Shown here one piece after another: positions 17,613 through 27,932 of a stretch of DNA of 64,000 nt (positions are counted from its first letter, which is position 1; every line of letters begins with the position of its first letter). Location of the stretch: contig NZ_JABXYJ010000003.1 in assembly GCF_013377855.1 (NCBI RefSeq), positions 259,259-323,258 of the forward strand, given 5' to 3'. Below the pieces are notes generated by a model. It had not been told where the DNA came from. It saw nothing but the letters and a program-made list of their open reading frames with translations, and made no database searches. Origin of the DNA: Cognatundibacterium oligocarboniphilum (GTDB taxonomy: Bacteria > Pseudomonadota > Gammaproteobacteria > Burkholderiales > Burkholderiaceae_D). Position numbers and translations under genes: made by a program.

Positions 17613-19094
17613 TCAGATGCCGCCCATGCATAAATATTTCATTTCCAGATACTCATCCATACCATATCGGGAACCTTCACGGCCTAATCCGGACTGTTTC
17701 ACGCCGCCAAACGGCGCCACCTCATTGGAAATAAGCCCGGTATTGATGCCGACCATGCCGTATTCAAGCTTTTCAGCAACCCGCCAGACCCGGCCGATAT
17801 CACGGGCATAAAAATAGGAAGCGAGACCAAAATCCGTGTTATTGGCAGCAGCGATCACTTCGTCTTCGGATGTGAACGGCATCACGGCAGCAACCGGGCC
17901 GAATGTTTCTTCATTCATCACCAGCATGTCGGCTGTGACATCTGCCAGCACGGTTGGTTCATAGAAAAGCGCGCCGGCGGAATGCAGCTTACCACCCGCC
18001 AGCAGGCGCGCACCGTTCGCCAGCGCATCGGCGACGTGTTCGCTGACTTTGGCCACGGCCTGATCGTCAATCATCGGCCCTTGCTGAATCCCTGCGGTAA
18101 AACCATCGCCGACCTGAATTTTCTGAGCTCCGGCAGCCAGTTTGCGGACGAACTCGTCATACACCGATACGTGCGCATAAAAGCGGTTGGTGCAAACACA
18201 GGTTTGTCCGGCATTCCGGTATTTAGACTGCAGCGCACCTTCCACCGCGGCATCGATGTCGGCGTCTTCAAACACGATGAACGGCGCATGGCCGCCAAGT
18301 TCCAGTGCCAGCTTTTTGACTGTCGGTGCGGACTGGCGCATCAGGATGCGTCCGACCGGTGTTGATCCGGTAAACGACAGGTGACGTACGACTGGGCTGT
18401 CGCACAAGACCTGTCCGATCGCAATCGAACGTTCCGAATCGGCAGTCAGCACATTCACCACACCGGGCGGGATGCCAGCACGATGTGCTAATTCGGCAAT
18501 CGCCAGTGCCGACAAGGGGGTCTGCTCTGCCGGTTTGATCACGATGGAACATCCGGCTGCCACTGCCGGAGCAACTTTACGGGTAATCATCGCGATCGGG
18601 AAATTCCACGGTGTGATCGAGGCGCAGACACCGATCGGCTGCTTCAGCACCACCATGCGCTTGTCAGTCCATGTGGAAGTCATCACATCACCGGAAACGC
18701 GCTTGGCTTCTTCGGCAAACCACTCCAGAAAACTGGCGCCATACACGACTTCGCCCCGCGCCTCCGCCAGCGGCTTACCTTGCTCGGCAGTCATGATGGC
18801 AGCCAGATCGTCAGCATGGGCGATCATCAGATCAAACCAGCGGCGCATCAGCCCCGCGCGCTCTTTACCAGTCTTTGCGGCCCAGGCTGGAAATGCTGTC
18901 TGGGCGGCAGCGATGGCTTGTTGCGCATGTTCTGCACTCAGATTGGCAACCTGCGCCAGCACTGTCTGCGTGGACGGGTTACTGACTTCAAAACGATCCG
19001 CACAGTCTACCCAGTTACCGTTGATGTACGCAGCCTCCCGCAGCAGGCTGGCATCTTTCAGTTTCAGGTTGCTGGCTGTTTGTTGTAAGGACAT
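17613..19094 (-). CDS. gabD: NAD(P)-dependent succinate-semialdehyde dehydrogenase
   Basis: An aldehyde dehydrogenase of 493 residues that most resembles GabD, which converts succinate semialdehyde to succinate in 4-aminobutyrate breakdown. It has the catalytic Glu in LELGGHAPFIV, the catalytic Cys in GQTCVCTNR, the cofactor region FTGSTPVGR and the C-terminal GGVKQSGLGREGSRYG. No gabT aminotransferase is adjacent, so the substrate assignment rests on family resemblance. Glutarate semialdehyde dehydrogenase is the main alternative. A terminator and the stop of the RlmL-like gene lie upstream. Confidence 0.85.
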   Translation of the reverse strand: MSLQQTASNLKLKDASLLREAAYINGNWVDCADRFEVSNPSTQTVLAQVANLSAEHAQQAIAAAQTAFPAWAAKTGKERAGLMRRWFDLMIAHADDLAAIMTAEQGKPLAEARGEVVYGASFLEWFAEEAKRVSGDVMTSTWTDKRMVVLKQPIGVCASITPWNFPIAMITRKVAPAVAAGCSIVIKPAEQTPLSALAIAELAHRAGIPPGVVNVLTADSERSIAIGQVLCDSPVVRHLSFTGSTPVGRILMRQSAPTVKKLALELGGHAPFIVFEDADIDAAVEGALQSKYRNAGQTCVCTNRFYAHVSVYDEFVRKLAAGAQKIQVGDGFTAGIQQGPMIDDQAVAKVSEHVADALANGARLLAGGKLHSAGALFYEPTVLADVTADMLVMNEETFGPVAAVMPFTSEDEVIAAANNTDFGLASYFYARDIGRVWRVAEKLEYGMVGINTGLISNEVAPFGGVKQSGLGREGSRYGMDEYLEMKYLCMGGI

Positions 19095-19186
19095 GACTCA
19101 GTCTCCGTATTGATCTGAACTAACAATGTGAACAGGAAAAGGCATCCATCTCTGAACAGATGCCACCAAGAATGAAAGCCTAAAGC

Positions 19187-19220
19187 AAAACAGCCAGGTC
19201 TGCGCTGACTTGGCTGTTTT
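19187..19220 (-). terminator. Terminator hairpin after the RlmL-like gene
   Basis: AAAACAGCCA and TGGCTGTTTT pair around a 14-base loop that itself contains GTC/GAC. A longer T run on the plus strand suggests it can act in both directions. It lies between the RlmL-like stop and the gabD start. Confidence 0.75.
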
Positions 19221-19250
19221 TTTCACATGAAACAAATTAATCGGCACAGC

Positions 19251-20471
19251 TTACTGCGGATTCTGATCCGGTTTCGGTTTCGCTTCTTCACGCCGGTTAA
19301 AGCCGGATACCATGTCGAAACGGAACAGACGACACTCCAGCGCACCGTTAAAAAATGGCGTCTTGCGCGATTCCTTGAGGCGCAGCAATTTCGGCACTGT
19401 CAGATCGGCAGTGAACAGGAAAACGCTCCAGCCGGCAAAACGCTGTTTCAGCGTGGCGCTGAATGCGCTGAAAAATTCTTTCGCCAGCTCATCAGACTCC
19501 AGGCTGCTGTCGCCGCGCACACCGATCCGTTCTCCATATGGCGGATTAGTCAGCAAAACACCGGGCTGTATCGTCGGCGCTTTAATTTCCTGCGCTTCAA
19601 TCTGCTTTAGCGGCACATCGAAACGGATACCGGCCTTATTCAGGTTATTGCGCGTCATGATCACCATGTCGCCGGAAATATCGCTGCCGAAAATTGTCGG
19701 CTCCGCCGGCAGTGGGTGCGGTTTGACGCTGGCTTTGATATCTGCCCAGATCGCAGGATCAAACTGATGAAATTTTTCAAACGCGAATTCGCGCCGCATA
19801 CCCGGTGGAATCCCCGCCAGAATCTGTGCGGCTTCGATCAGGATCGTGCCGGAACCGCACATCGGGTCAAACAGGGGAACGCCGGGCTTCCAACCGGAAG
19901 TACGCAACAGACCGGCTGCCAGATTTTCACGCAAAGGCGCATCGCCCGTTTCCATGCGCCAGCCACGCTTGAACAAAGGCTCACCGGACAAATCCAGATA
20001 AATCGTGAAAGTACGTGCATCCAGAAAACCGACGATGCGCATGTCCGGATTGCGGGTGTTAACGGATGGCCGCTGGGTGAACTGATCGCGAAAACGATCG
20101 CAGATGGCATCCTTGATTTTCAGGGTGATGAATTCCAGGCTCTTTAACGGCGACTTTACCGCCGTCACATCGACCCGGATGGTATGGTGATAGCCAAACC
20201 AGTCTTCCCAGTGCGTATCGAGCACCAGATCATAAATATCGTTTTCATTGCTGTAACTGGTGTGCCCCATGCGCATCAGCACACGCGAAGCAATGCGCGA
20301 ATGCAGATTGATGCGCCAGCCATCCTGCAGGCTGCCGGAGCAGTGCACGCCGCCCGGAACCTGATTGTGGACGGTCATGGTTTTATCCAGTGCCGCGATT
20401 TCACCAAGCTCCTCGGCCAGTGCAGCTTCCATACCGCGCGGGCATGGGCAAAAATAAGAGTAACGTGTCAT
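19251..20471 (-). CDS. rlmL: THUMP-domain class I SAM-dependent RNA methyltransferase (RlmL-like)
   Basis: A 406-residue rRNA methyltransferase with an N-terminal THUMP domain (residues about 50-160) followed by an N6AD-type Rossmann methyltransferase: FDPMCGSGTILIEAA for SAM binding and LLTNPPYGERIG as the catalytic NPPY motif. It matches the RlmL half (23S rRNA m2G2445) of the gammaproteobacterial RlmKL fusion. The C-terminal RlmK half is absent, as is usual in Betaproteobacteria. The tail after FDMVSGFNRREE is charged. Confidence 0.88.
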   Translation of the reverse strand: MTRYSYFCPCPRGMEAALAEELGEIAALDKTMTVHNQVPGGVHCSGSLQDGWRINLHSRIASRVLMRMGHTSYSNENDIYDLVLDTHWEDWFGYHHTIRVDVTAVKSPLKSLEFITLKIKDAICDRFRDQFTQRPSVNTRNPDMRIVGFLDARTFTIYLDLSGEPLFKRGWRMETGDAPLRENLAAGLLRTSGWKPGVPLFDPMCGSGTILIEAAQILAGIPPGMRREFAFEKFHQFDPAIWADIKASVKPHPLPAEPTIFGSDISGDMVIMTRNNLNKAGIRFDVPLKQIEAQEIKAPTIQPGVLLTNPPYGERIGVRGDSSLESDELAKEFFSAFSATLKQRFAGWSVFLFTADLTVPKLLRLKESRKTPFFNGALECRLFRFDMVSGFNRREEAKPKPDQNPQ

Positions 20472-20609
20472 GGGGAACCTTTTATCCGTTGTGTGTCTGT
20501 GTCAAAAAAATACCGGCGAAAACGTGGTGTATTTTCGCCGTTGCGCGGAAACCGGAATCCAGATCAGATCCCTGTCCCGCTTTTACTGCCTGCAACCATC
20601 AGGCATGGA

Positions 20610-21032
20610 TCAAAATGGCTTGACGATCACCAGAATCAGGACGATCAGCAGTAAAACTACCGGCACCTCATTAAACCAGCGAAACCAGACATGGCTGCGC
20701 TGGTTGCGCCTCTGCTCAAATTTCTTCAGCAACCGGCTGCAGGCATGGTGGTAGCCAATTAACAGGATGACACACAGTAGTTTGACGTGCATCCAGCCAT
20801 TACCCGGCCCTTTACCGATCCCGTATCCCAACCACAGATAAGTACCCAGCAACACTGCGGGCACCATCAGTATGGTTGAAAAACGGTACAGCTTGCGCGC
20901 CATCAGCAGCAGACGCGCTGTCGTCATCGCATCATTTTCCATCGCCAGATTAACCAGAATACGCGGCAGATAAAACAGGCCGGCAAACCAGGAAATCACA
21001 AACAAGACGTGCAACGCTTTGATCCACAGCAT
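20610..21032 (-). CDS. hemJ: HemJ/CopD-family membrane protein (probable protoporphyrinogen oxidase)
   Basis: A 140-residue four-helix inner-membrane protein. The motifs LHVLFVISWFAGLFYLPRI and FNEVPVVLLL...VKPF match HemJ (UPF0093), which oxidises protoporphyrinogen IX before ferrochelatase. Databases often label these CopD family. I start at the ATG at 21030-21032 because AAGGA lies seven bases before it; upstream in-frame ATGs have no such site. It follows proA by 64 bases. Ferrochelatase (hemH) and hemL also lie in this window, which supports a working heme pathway. Confidence 0.78.
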   Translation of the reverse strand: MLWIKALHVLFVISWFAGLFYLPRILVNLAMENDAMTTARLLLMARKLYRFSTILMVPAVLLGTYLWLGYGIGKGPGNGWMHVKLLCVILLIGYHHACSRLLKKFEQRRNQRSHVWFRWFNEVPVVLLLIVLILVIVKPF

Positions 21033-21096
21033 AATTTTTTCCTTCATCGACATGGCACGCCCATCCGTCGCACCGGGTGTAGCCATTAAACGCTAT

Positions 21097-22362
21097 TTAC
21101 TGGCGAACCTCGCCATGCCCAAACACGATGTACTTCAGAGACGTCAATCCTTCCAGCCCGACCGGGCCGCGCGCATGCAACTTATCGTTGGAAATACCGA
21201 TTTCCGCCCCCAGTCCGTATTCAAAACCATCGGCAAAACGGGTGGAGGCATTCACCATCACGGATGCAGAATCGACTTCGCGCAAAAAGCGCATAGCGCG
21301 GCTGTAATCTTCCGTCACGATCGATTCCGTGTGTTTGGAAGAATATTGATTAATGTGATGGATAGCTTCGTCCATGTCTGCCACCACCTTAACCGCCAGC
21401 ACCGGTGCCAGATATTCCGTACTCCAGTCTTCTTCGGTCGCACTGGCAATCCAGGCGTAATCGTGCAGCAATGAAGCTGCAACCGGGTCGCAGCGCAGTT
21501 CGACTTTCTGCGTCGCATAGCGCGCTGCCAGCAGCGGCAGAATGCGGGGCGCGATCGCTTTCGCGACCAGCAGGGTTTCCATGGTATTGCAAGTGCCGTA
21601 ACGGTGACATTTCGCATTAAACGCGATATCGGAGGCTTTTTGCAGATCGGCCTTATCGTCGATATACACATGGCAGATGCCATCCAGATGTTTGATCATC
21701 GGTACGGTCGCTTCCTGCATCAGACGCGCAATCAAGCCTTTGCCGCCACGCGGTACGATCACATCCACATACTGCGGCATGGTGATCAGCTCACCGACGG
21801 CAGCGCGGTCGGTGGTTTCGACGATCTGCACTGCATCGGCTGGTAAGCCAGCGCCAGCCAGCCCTTCTTTGACCAATTTTGCCAATGCCCGATTACAGTG
21901 AATGGCTTCCGAGCCGCCGCGCAGTATCGTCGCGTTGCCGCTCTTGATGCACAGACCTGCCGCATCGACGGTAACATTCGGACGCGCTTCGTAAATGATG
22001 CCGATCACGCCCAGCGGCACACGCATCTGCCCGACCTGAATGCCGGTCGGACGATATTTCATGTTGGAGATTTCACCGATCGGATCGGCCAGGCTGACGA
22101 TCTGCTCCAGCCCTTCTGCCATCGTCGCAATTGCTTTATCGGACAGATTCAGGCGATCCAGCATCGCGGCTTCCATACCGGCGGCTTTGGCAGCCTCCAG
22201 ATCAAGCTCATTGGCTGCGCGTAAAGCCGCAGCCTCGCGGCGAATAGCTGCAGCGATGAGGCTCAGGGCTTGGTTCTTGGCTGCGGTATCGGCTTTGGCC
22301 ATCGCGCGCGATGCAATGCGGGCGCGCAGACCAAGGTCGTTCATGTAGTGTTTGATATCCAT
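21097..22362 (-). CDS. proA: Gamma-glutamyl phosphate reductase
   Basis: The second enzyme of proline synthesis, reducing gamma-glutamyl phosphate to glutamate semialdehyde. It has 421 residues with the aldehyde dehydrogenase-like fold and the catalytic cysteine in the segment [21 protein letters not shown] and [10 protein letters not shown] are further family motifs. The genomic order holA-proA is common in this group. proB is not in the window. A dispersed repeat (22379-22456) lies just upstream of its start. Confidence 0.96.
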   Translation of the reverse strand: MDIKHYMNDLGLRARIASRAMAKADTAAKNQALSLIAAAIRREAAALRAANELDLEAAKAAGMEAAMLDRLNLSDKAIATMAEGLEQIVSLADPIGEISNMKYRPTGIQVGQMRVPLGVIGIIYEARPNVTVDAAGLCIKSGNATILRGGSEAIHCNRALAKLVKEGLAGAGLPADAVQIVETTDRAAVGELITMPQYVDVIVPRGGKGLIARLMQEATVPMIKHLDGICHVYIDDKADLQKASDIAFNAKCHRYGTCNTMETLLVAKAIAPRILPLLAARYATQKVELRCDPVAASLLHDYAWIASATEEDWSTEYLAPVLAVKVVADMDEAIHHINQYSSKHTESIVTEDYSRAMRFLREVDSASVMVNASTRFADGFEYGLGAEIGISNDKLHARGPVGLEGLTSLKYIVFGHGEVRQ

Positions 22363-22378
22363 GATGTCATTTCAGGAG

Positions 22379-22456
22379 CAAAATATACTCCCCTGTGTAT
22401 TTTTAAATACCCTTTATTTTCAAGGGCATCAGGCATGATTTTAATCATACTCCCCT
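22379..22456. repeat. Dispersed intergenic repeat, copy A
   Basis: A 78-base AT-rich element between holA and proA. It begins CAAAATATACTC and ends ATACTCCCCT; both ends, and the spacing between them, recur at 36826-36904. It contains a CCCTT/AAGGG stem (22410-22426), and just past its end CCCCTATTTTCAGGG forms a similar one. The function is unknown. It could be a REP-like or MITE-like element or a pair of protein-binding sites. Confidence 0.5.
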
Positions 22457-22497
22457 ATTTTCAGGGTTACCGGAGATTTTCCGGCAGCATCCGGCAA

Positions 22498-23517
22498 TCA
22501 GGCGGCGCTGGCGACCTGCAGACCAAGCTGCAACAGCGCATCCCAGGCATCGCCGGCCAGTGTTTTAGCACGCAAACCCTTCACCATCTTATCGATTTGT
22601 GAGGCTTGCTGCAGCGCAGTCTGCAAGGTTTGCAAACTGACTCTGCGCAGTACCGGGTCCATGAGCTTTTCTCTGGGCCCCCAGATCCGGTATTCCTTCA
22701 GCAAAGCCGGCAGTGGTCTTCCCTGACTCATGCCCGCTTTCAGCTTGAGCAACGTACGGATTTCTTCCGCCATCGCCCACAATACCAGCGGCAGGGCTTC
22801 GCCCTCGCCTTTGAGCCCGTTCAGCATACGCGACAAGCGCTTCACGTCGCCCGCCAGCATCGCTTCATTGAGTTTGAACACGTCATAGCGCGCCACATTC
22901 AATACGGCGTCATGAATCTGTTCAAAACTGAGCCGGCCAGCCGGATGCAGTAAAGCCAGTTTCTGGATTTCCTGATGCGCGGCCAGCAGATTACCTTCGA
23001 CCCGTTCAGCGATAAATTCGAGACCTTGACGATCTGCACTCTGTTGCTGCAAGGCCAGACGCTGGCTGATCCAGTTTGGCAAATGGGCACGTTCCACCAG
23101 CGGAATATCGATATACACCGCCGCCTGCTGCAGACTGCCAACCCAGGCGGCTTTTTGCGTTGCCCAGTCGAGCTTGGGTAAGGTAATCAGCGTCAGGTTA
23201 TCTGGCGATAAATGGCTGACATAATCCTGTAATGCTTGTCCGCCATCCTTGCCGGGTTTGCCGGTCGGAATACGCAGATCAATCAGCTTTTTATCGCCAA
23301 ACAGCGATTGAGACTGATTTGCTGCCAGCAACGCACCCCATTTGAAACTGCGCTCTACCGTCAGAATCTCACGTTCAAAAAACCCTTGCGCCTTCGCCGC
23401 ACGACGGACTTTGTCTGCTGCTTCCAGCGCGAGCAAATGTTCATCGCTGGTGATCACATACAGCGGTGCCAGTGTTTTCGCCAGATGGCCGTCAAGGGCA
23501 TCAAAACGCAGCTGCAT
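22498..23517 (-). CDS. holA: DNA polymerase III delta subunit
   Basis: A clamp-loader subunit that opens the beta clamp (339 residues). It has the AAA-like N-terminal domain (TSDEHLLALEAADKVRRA) without an active Walker A motif, as expected for delta. DLRIPTGKPGKDG and the C-terminal collar region QASQIDKMVKGLRA are also typical. The ATG directly abuts the stop of lptE, so the pair is probably co-translated. The order leuS-lptE-holA is widely conserved in Proteobacteria. Confidence 0.95.
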   Translation of the reverse strand: MQLRFDALDGHLAKTLAPLYVITSDEHLLALEAADKVRRAAKAQGFFEREILTVERSFKWGALLAANQSQSLFGDKKLIDLRIPTGKPGKDGGQALQDYVSHLSPDNLTLITLPKLDWATQKAAWVGSLQQAAVYIDIPLVERAHLPNWISQRLALQQQSADRQGLEFIAERVEGNLLAAHQEIQKLALLHPAGRLSFEQIHDAVLNVARYDVFKLNEAMLAGDVKRLSRMLNGLKGEGEALPLVLWAMAEEIRTLLKLKAGMSQGRPLPALLKEYRIWGPREKLMDPVLRRVSLQTLQTALQQASQIDKMVKGLRAKTLAGDAWDALLQLGLQVASAA

Positions 23518-24027
23518 TTACTGATCCAGTTTCACGACAGACAAACGGCGCATAATCTGCTGCACCAGATCGCTTTGCATATCGCGGTACAGCAATGCTT
23601 CTTCCGACTCTTTCGCCAGCACCTGCGATTCATTGAAGGTAATAGTGCGCCTCAATTGTATCAATACCGGCTCCAGAAATTCCTTACCTTCAGCATTGCG
23701 CAGGCGAAAGTTAAACCGGTACAGCAAATTATATTCACGCACACGCCCCTGACTGTTGAGCGACAGAATCTGCTTTTCACGTGTTTCGCCGAGCACGTCC
23801 AGAATCACTTCTGCGTCCTTGGCTTCGCTCGTAATCTGCGTCTGGCCGTTGGCGCGGATCTGACGCTTGAGCTCACCGCCTAACGGTGACGCGTCCGACA
23901 GGCCGATGTAGATGCTGTGAAACGGAAAACTGACCGGTCCGCGCAAAGCAAAACCGCACGCAGACAACGTCATCATCGCCAGCAATGCCAGCAACCATGT
24001 CTTTTGGTGAATGAGCCGTGAACGCAT
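23518..24027 (-). CDS. lptE: LPS-assembly lipoprotein LptE
   Basis: An outer-membrane lipoprotein that plugs the LptD barrel and helps insert lipopolysaccharide. It has 169 residues with a lipobox LSAC at residues 21-24, so C24 should be the lipidated first mature residue. The conserved start GFALRGPVSFPF and the segment IYIGLSDASPLGGELKRQI fit the LptE fold. It is between leuS and holA, its usual place. Confidence 0.94.
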   Translation of the reverse strand: MRSRLIHQKTWLLALLAMMTLSACGFALRGPVSFPFHSIYIGLSDASPLGGELKRQIRANGQTQITSEAKDAEVILDVLGETREKQILSLNSQGRVREYNLLYRFNFRLRNAEGKEFLEPVLIQLRRTITFNESQVLAKESEEALLYRDMQSDLVQQIMRRLSVVKLDQ

Positions 24028-24050
24028 GCGGTTTCTCCTTTTACTCTTGC

Positions 24051-26678
24051 TCAGGCCACGATATTGACCAACTTACCCGGCACCACGATGATCTTCTTCG
24101 GCGTGCCTTCGATAAAACGCTGCACGCTTTCATTGGCCAGCGCGGTCGCTTCGATCATCGCTTTATCAGCATCTTTGCCAACCTTGATGCTGCCGCGCAG
24201 TTTACCGTTCACCTGCACCATCAGTTCGATTTCATCCTGCACCAGCGCGGTTTCATCAACCAGCGGCCAAGGCGCATCAATGATTTCTCCCATCTCTGCG
24301 GCAAAGCCGAGTTCCTGCCACATCGCATGCGTGATATGCGGGCAGACTGGATACAAACCTCGTAGCAAAATACTGAACGCTTCACGCAATGCGGCTGCCG
24401 AGCCTTCAGCGTCTGATTTGAATGACTCTATCGTATTGAGCAACTTCATCGCACCGGACACCACGGTGTTGTATTGCAGACGATCGTAATCGGCGTCGAT
24501 CTGCTTTAATGTCAGATGCACTTCTCGGCGCAATACTTTCACATCCGCGGCGTAATTCGCTGGCGTTGCAGCGCCGGTGACAATCGTCTCAGACAATTTC
24601 AAGGCCGATGCCCACAAACGACGCAGATAACGCGAGGCACCTTCAACACCACTGCTGCTCCAGGCGGCACTTTGATCCGGTGGACCGGCAAACATCGTGA
24701 ACAGGCGCGCCGTATCAGCACCGAACTGGGTGATGATGTCTTTCGGTTCAACCACGTTGTTTTTGGATTTCGACATTTTTTCTATGCCGCCCATCTGCAC
24801 TGGCTGACCGTCAGACTTCAGACTCGCCGATACCGGACGGCCTTTATCATCGTGCCGGACTTCGATTTCATTCGGATAGAACCAGGTCTTCTTGCCGCTC
24901 TCGTCTTCGCGGTAGAACGATTCGTTCAGCAACATGCCTTGCGTGAACAGATTTTTGAATGGTTCATCGATCTTCACCAGACCAAGATCGCGCATCGCTT
25001 TGGTCCAGAAACGGGCGTACAGCAAATGCAACACCGCATGTTCAACGCCACCGATGTACTGATCCATCGCCATCCAGTAGTCATTGCGTTCATCGACCAT
25101 CGTTGTCGCATCCGGGCAGGTATAGCGCATAAAATACCAGCTGGAATCGACGAAGGTGTCCATCGTGTCAGTTTCGCGCTGCGCCGGTTTGCCGCATTGA
25201 GGGCAAGGCACATTCAAAAATTCTGCATGTGTTTTTAATGGATTACCGGAACCGTCAGGAATACATTCAGTTGGCAATACCACCGGCAAATCTTCGTAGG
25301 GCACAGGCACATCACCGCAGCATTCGCAGTGAATGATAGGAATCGGTGTACCCCAATAACGTTGACGCGAAATACCCCAGTCACGCAAACGCCAGGTAGT
25401 TTTTTTCTCACCGACGCCTTTGGCGGCAAGATCAGCAGCAACAGCATCCACTGCTGCCTTATAGCTCAGACCATCGTATTTGCCGGAATTGACGGTCACG
25501 CATTTCTGTTTGTCGCCATACCAGTCAGCCCATGCTTCAGTGGTAAACCACTCACCTTCAATAGCCACAACTTGTTTGATCGCAATACCGTATTTTTTGG
25601 CAAAAGCAAAATCGCGTTCGTCATGCGCAGGTACACCCATCACAGCGCCGTCGCCGTATGTCATCAGCACATAATTGCCGACCCAGACTTCGACCTGTTC
25701 ACCAGTCAGCGGATGCATGACGAATAAACCTGTTGGCAGACCTTCTTTTTCCTTGGTTGCCATTTCGGCTTCGGTGGTACCACCGGCTTTGCATTCTTCG
25801 ATGAACGCTGCCAGTGTTGCATTATTTTTTGCAGCGACAGTCGCCAGCGGATGTTCCGCTGCCACGGCGCAAAACGTCACACCCATGATGGTGTCAGGAC
25901 GAGTCGTGAACACATACATTTTGCCGTCTTGTACCAACGCGCCAGTGTCGTCTTTGATTTCGTGACTGAACGCAAAACGCACACCTTCGCTCTTACCTAT
26001 CCAGTTACGCTGCATGGTACGCACTTGTTCTGGCCAGCCATCCAGCGTATCAATGCTGCTCAGCAATTCCTCGGCGTATTGGGTGATGCCGAAGTAGTAG
26101 CCGGGAATTTCACGCTTTTCCACCAGCGCACCGGAGCGCCAGCCGCGACCATCAATCACCTGCTCATTCGCCAGCACGGTCTGATCAATCGGGTCCCAGT
26201 TCACGACCTGCGTCTTTTTGTAGGCGATGCCTTTTTCCAGCATCTTCAGGAACAGCCATTGATTCCAGCGGTAGTAATCAGGATCACAGGTCGCCACTTC
26301 ACGCGACCAGTCGAACGCCAGACCCAGCGGTTCCATCTGCGACTTCATGTCTTCGATATTCGCGTAAGTCCATTCTGCCGGAGATTTTTTATACGCAATC
26401 GCGGCATTTTCAGCTGGCAGACCAAACGCATCCCAGCCCATAGGCATCAGCACGTTATAACCCTTCATACGTAACTGGCGCGCCAGCATATCGTTGATGG
26501 TGTAATTGCGCACATGGCCCATGTGCAGCTTGCCGGAAGGATAGGGCAGCATAGAGCAGGCGTAATATTTACCTTTAGGGAAACGTGGATTGTTTTCTAC
26601 GGCCTTATAGGCATCGATCTTTTTCCAATGGGATTGCGCCGATTGCTCGACGTCGGAGGGCGTGTATTTTTCTTGCAT
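24051..26678 (-). CDS. leuS: Leucyl-tRNA synthetase
   Basis: A class I aminoacyl-tRNA synthetase of 875 residues. The HIGH motif is [13 protein letters not shown] and the KMSKS motif is EKMSKSKNN. The editing (CP1) domain contains [14 protein letters not shown], and zinc-like pairs are visible in [11 protein letters not shown] and CPQCGKP. It starts the leftward leuS-lptE-holA block. A TATAAT hexamer lies 43 bases before the ATG. Confidence 0.98.
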   Translation of the reverse strand: MQEKYTPSDVEQSAQSHWKKIDAYKAVENNPRFPKGKYYACSMLPYPSGKLHMGHVRNYTINDMLARQLRMKGYNVLMPMGWDAFGLPAENAAIAYKKSPAEWTYANIEDMKSQMEPLGLAFDWSREVATCDPDYYRWNQWLFLKMLEKGIAYKKTQVVNWDPIDQTVLANEQVIDGRGWRSGALVEKREIPGYYFGITQYAEELLSSIDTLDGWPEQVRTMQRNWIGKSEGVRFAFSHEIKDDTGALVQDGKMYVFTTRPDTIMGVTFCAVAAEHPLATVAAKNNATLAAFIEECKAGGTTEAEMATKEKEGLPTGLFVMHPLTGEQVEVWVGNYVLMTYGDGAVMGVPAHDERDFAFAKKYGIAIKQVVAIEGEWFTTEAWADWYGDKQKCVTVNSGKYDGLSYKAAVDAVAADLAAKGVGEKKTTWRLRDWGISRQRYWGTPIPIIHCECCGDVPVPYEDLPVVLPTECIPDGSGNPLKTHAEFLNVPCPQCGKPAQRETDTMDTFVDSSWYFMRYTCPDATTMVDERNDYWMAMDQYIGGVEHAVLHLLYARFWTKAMRDLGLVKIDEPFKNLFTQGMLLNESFYREDESGKKTWFYPNEIEVRHDDKGRPVSASLKSDGQPVQMGGIEKMSKSKNNVVEPKDIITQFGADTARLFTMFAGPPDQSAAWSSSGVEGASRYLRRLWASALKLSETIVTGAATPANYAADVKVLRREVHLTLKQIDADYDRLQYNTVVSGAMKLLNTIESFKSDAEGSAAALREAFSILLRGLYPVCPHITHAMWQELGFAAEMGEIIDAPWPLVDETALVQDEIELMVQVNGKLRGSIKVGKDADKAMIEATALANESVQRFIEGTPKKIIVVPGKLVNIVA

Positions 26679-26720
26679 GGCGTGACCAGAAGTAGATGCG
26701 GAAATGACTCAGAACCTTTG

Positions 26721-26726
26721 ATTATA
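26721..26726 (-). promoter_or_regulatory. -10 element of a probable leuS promoter
   Basis: A perfect TATAAT on the minus strand 43 bases before the leuS ATG. The hexamer 17 bases farther upstream (CTCAAA) is a poor -35, so the promoter call rests on the -10 alone. Confidence 0.4.
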
Positions 26727-26767
26727 ACTGGTTCAGGGGCAAGTTTGAGTAAAGCAGGCGTGGCAGA

Positions 26768-27217
26768 TCAGGGGTGAGCTGCCTGCGCGTCGGCGGGATC
26801 GGTGACAAAGGCAATTTTTCCCAGTCCCAGTTTCTGGGCTACGGCCATGACCTGGGCAATCGTTTCGTAACGTGTCGCCTTGTCTGCACGTAACTGGATT
26901 TCCGGTGCGACCGGCTGGCGCGCAGCAGTTGCGAGCTGACGTTCCAGCATTACCGGGTCAGTCAGCTGCTGCTCAAAAAAAATCTTTCCCTGTGCGTCAA
27001 TCGCAATATGCAGGCTGGCAGCTGGCTGCGGCACAGGCTGGGCGCCGGTTTGCGGTAATTCAAGTCGGATGCTGGGCACCAGCATCGGGGCTGCCAGCAT
27101 GAAAATCACCAGCAACACCAGCATCACATCCACCATCGGTGTGACGTTGATATCTGCCATCGGGCCAGACATCCTGACGCCGCTGTCGGCCTGGGCTGAA
27201 AAGCTGCCGAAACTCAT
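26768..27217 (-). CDS. exbD: ExbD/TolR-family proton channel subunit
   Basis: A 149-residue protein with one N-terminal transmembrane helix that holds the proton-carrying Asp in NVTPMVDVMLVLLVIFM, then a periplasmic domain. It pairs with the ExbB/TolQ protein encoded immediately upstream; the ATG at 27215-27217 overlaps that stop as ATGA. The complex turns proton flow into force for TonB or TolA. Neither TonB, TolA nor Pal is encoded nearby, so ExbD versus TolR cannot be decided. Its C-terminus reaches 90 bases before the leuS start. Confidence 0.88.
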   Translation of the reverse strand: MSFGSFSAQADSGVRMSGPMADINVTPMVDVMLVLLVIFMLAAPMLVPSIRLELPQTGAQPVPQPAASLHIAIDAQGKIFFEQQLTDPVMLERQLATAARQPVAPEIQLRADKATRYETIAQVMAVAQKLGLGKIAFVTDPADAQAAHP

Positions 27218-27888
27218 GTAATTTCCCGGGATGCAGAGGGAGGACAAAAATGTAGCAACAAGTCGTGCGCAAAACCATCCAGTTCCGCCATTGTGATTCT
27301 GTGCACACGCTGCAAGGCGTTGTAAGCAAGAACAGAAGGAATGGCAACGATCAGTCCAAAGGCTGTCATGATCAGCGCCTCGCCAACCGGTCCTGCCAGT
27401 TGGTCAATCTGTACCATCCCGGCAGCGGAAATCGAGGTCAGTGCATGATAGATACCCCAGACAGTTCCCAGCAAACCCACGAAAGGAGCCGTTGCGCCGA
27501 TGGATGCCAGCACAGTCAGCCCGTTTTCCAGTTTGCGTGTGAGTTTTTGTAATCGTTGCCGCAGATGACGGGTCAGGACTTCGCGCAAGTCACTTGCCGC
27601 GCTGAGCGTGGCGCCACGCTCAGCGCGAGCGGCTTCTGCAGCACCATCCGCCAATGACAAGAAAATCTGTTCTCTGTCATGCAGGCGCAACAGGGACAGT
27701 GCATCGTCCAGTGTCGGTGCCAGCCAGAATTGCTGCAGGAAAGACGCAGCCTGCCGGACACGCCAAAACGACCACGTTTTGGCAAGGATCAGCGTCCAGC
27801 TCAGCAAAGACATGCCAAACAGCAAATACGCGATGGTATGACCGAACTGATCGGCCTGTTCCCAATATTGTGCGATAGCAGAATGCAT
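27214..27888 (-). CDS. exbB: ExbB/TolQ-family proton channel subunit
   Basis: A 224-residue inner-membrane protein with three helices: one near residues 18-38 and two in the conserved C-terminal part (VLASIGATAPFVGLLGTVWG and EALIMTAFGLIVAIPSVLAYN). These form the pentameric channel around the ExbD dimer. It lies between dapB (44 bases upstream) and exbD. The order dapB-exbB-exbD-leuS recurs in Burkholderiales and suggests a housekeeping role, perhaps in outer-membrane energisation. Confidence 0.9.
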   Translation of the reverse strand: MHSAIAQYWEQADQFGHTIAYLLFGMSLLSWTLILAKTWSFWRVRQAASFLQQFWLAPTLDDALSLLRLHDREQIFLSLADGAAEAARAERGATLSAASDLREVLTRHLRQRLQKLTRKLENGLTVLASIGATAPFVGLLGTVWGIYHALTSISAAGMVQIDQLAGPVGEALIMTAFGLIVAIPSVLAYNALQRVHRITMAELDGFAHDLLLHFCPPSASREIT

Positions 27889-27932
27889 CGTCTGTGGTCA
27901 GTGTGGAGTCCGTATTGATTCAGTCAGCCGGT

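Noticed and set aside
24516-25238. A 240-codon rightward frame antisense to leuS.
   Set aside because: It lies wholly within leucyl-tRNA synthetase, whose HIGH and KMSKS motifs fix the coding strand.
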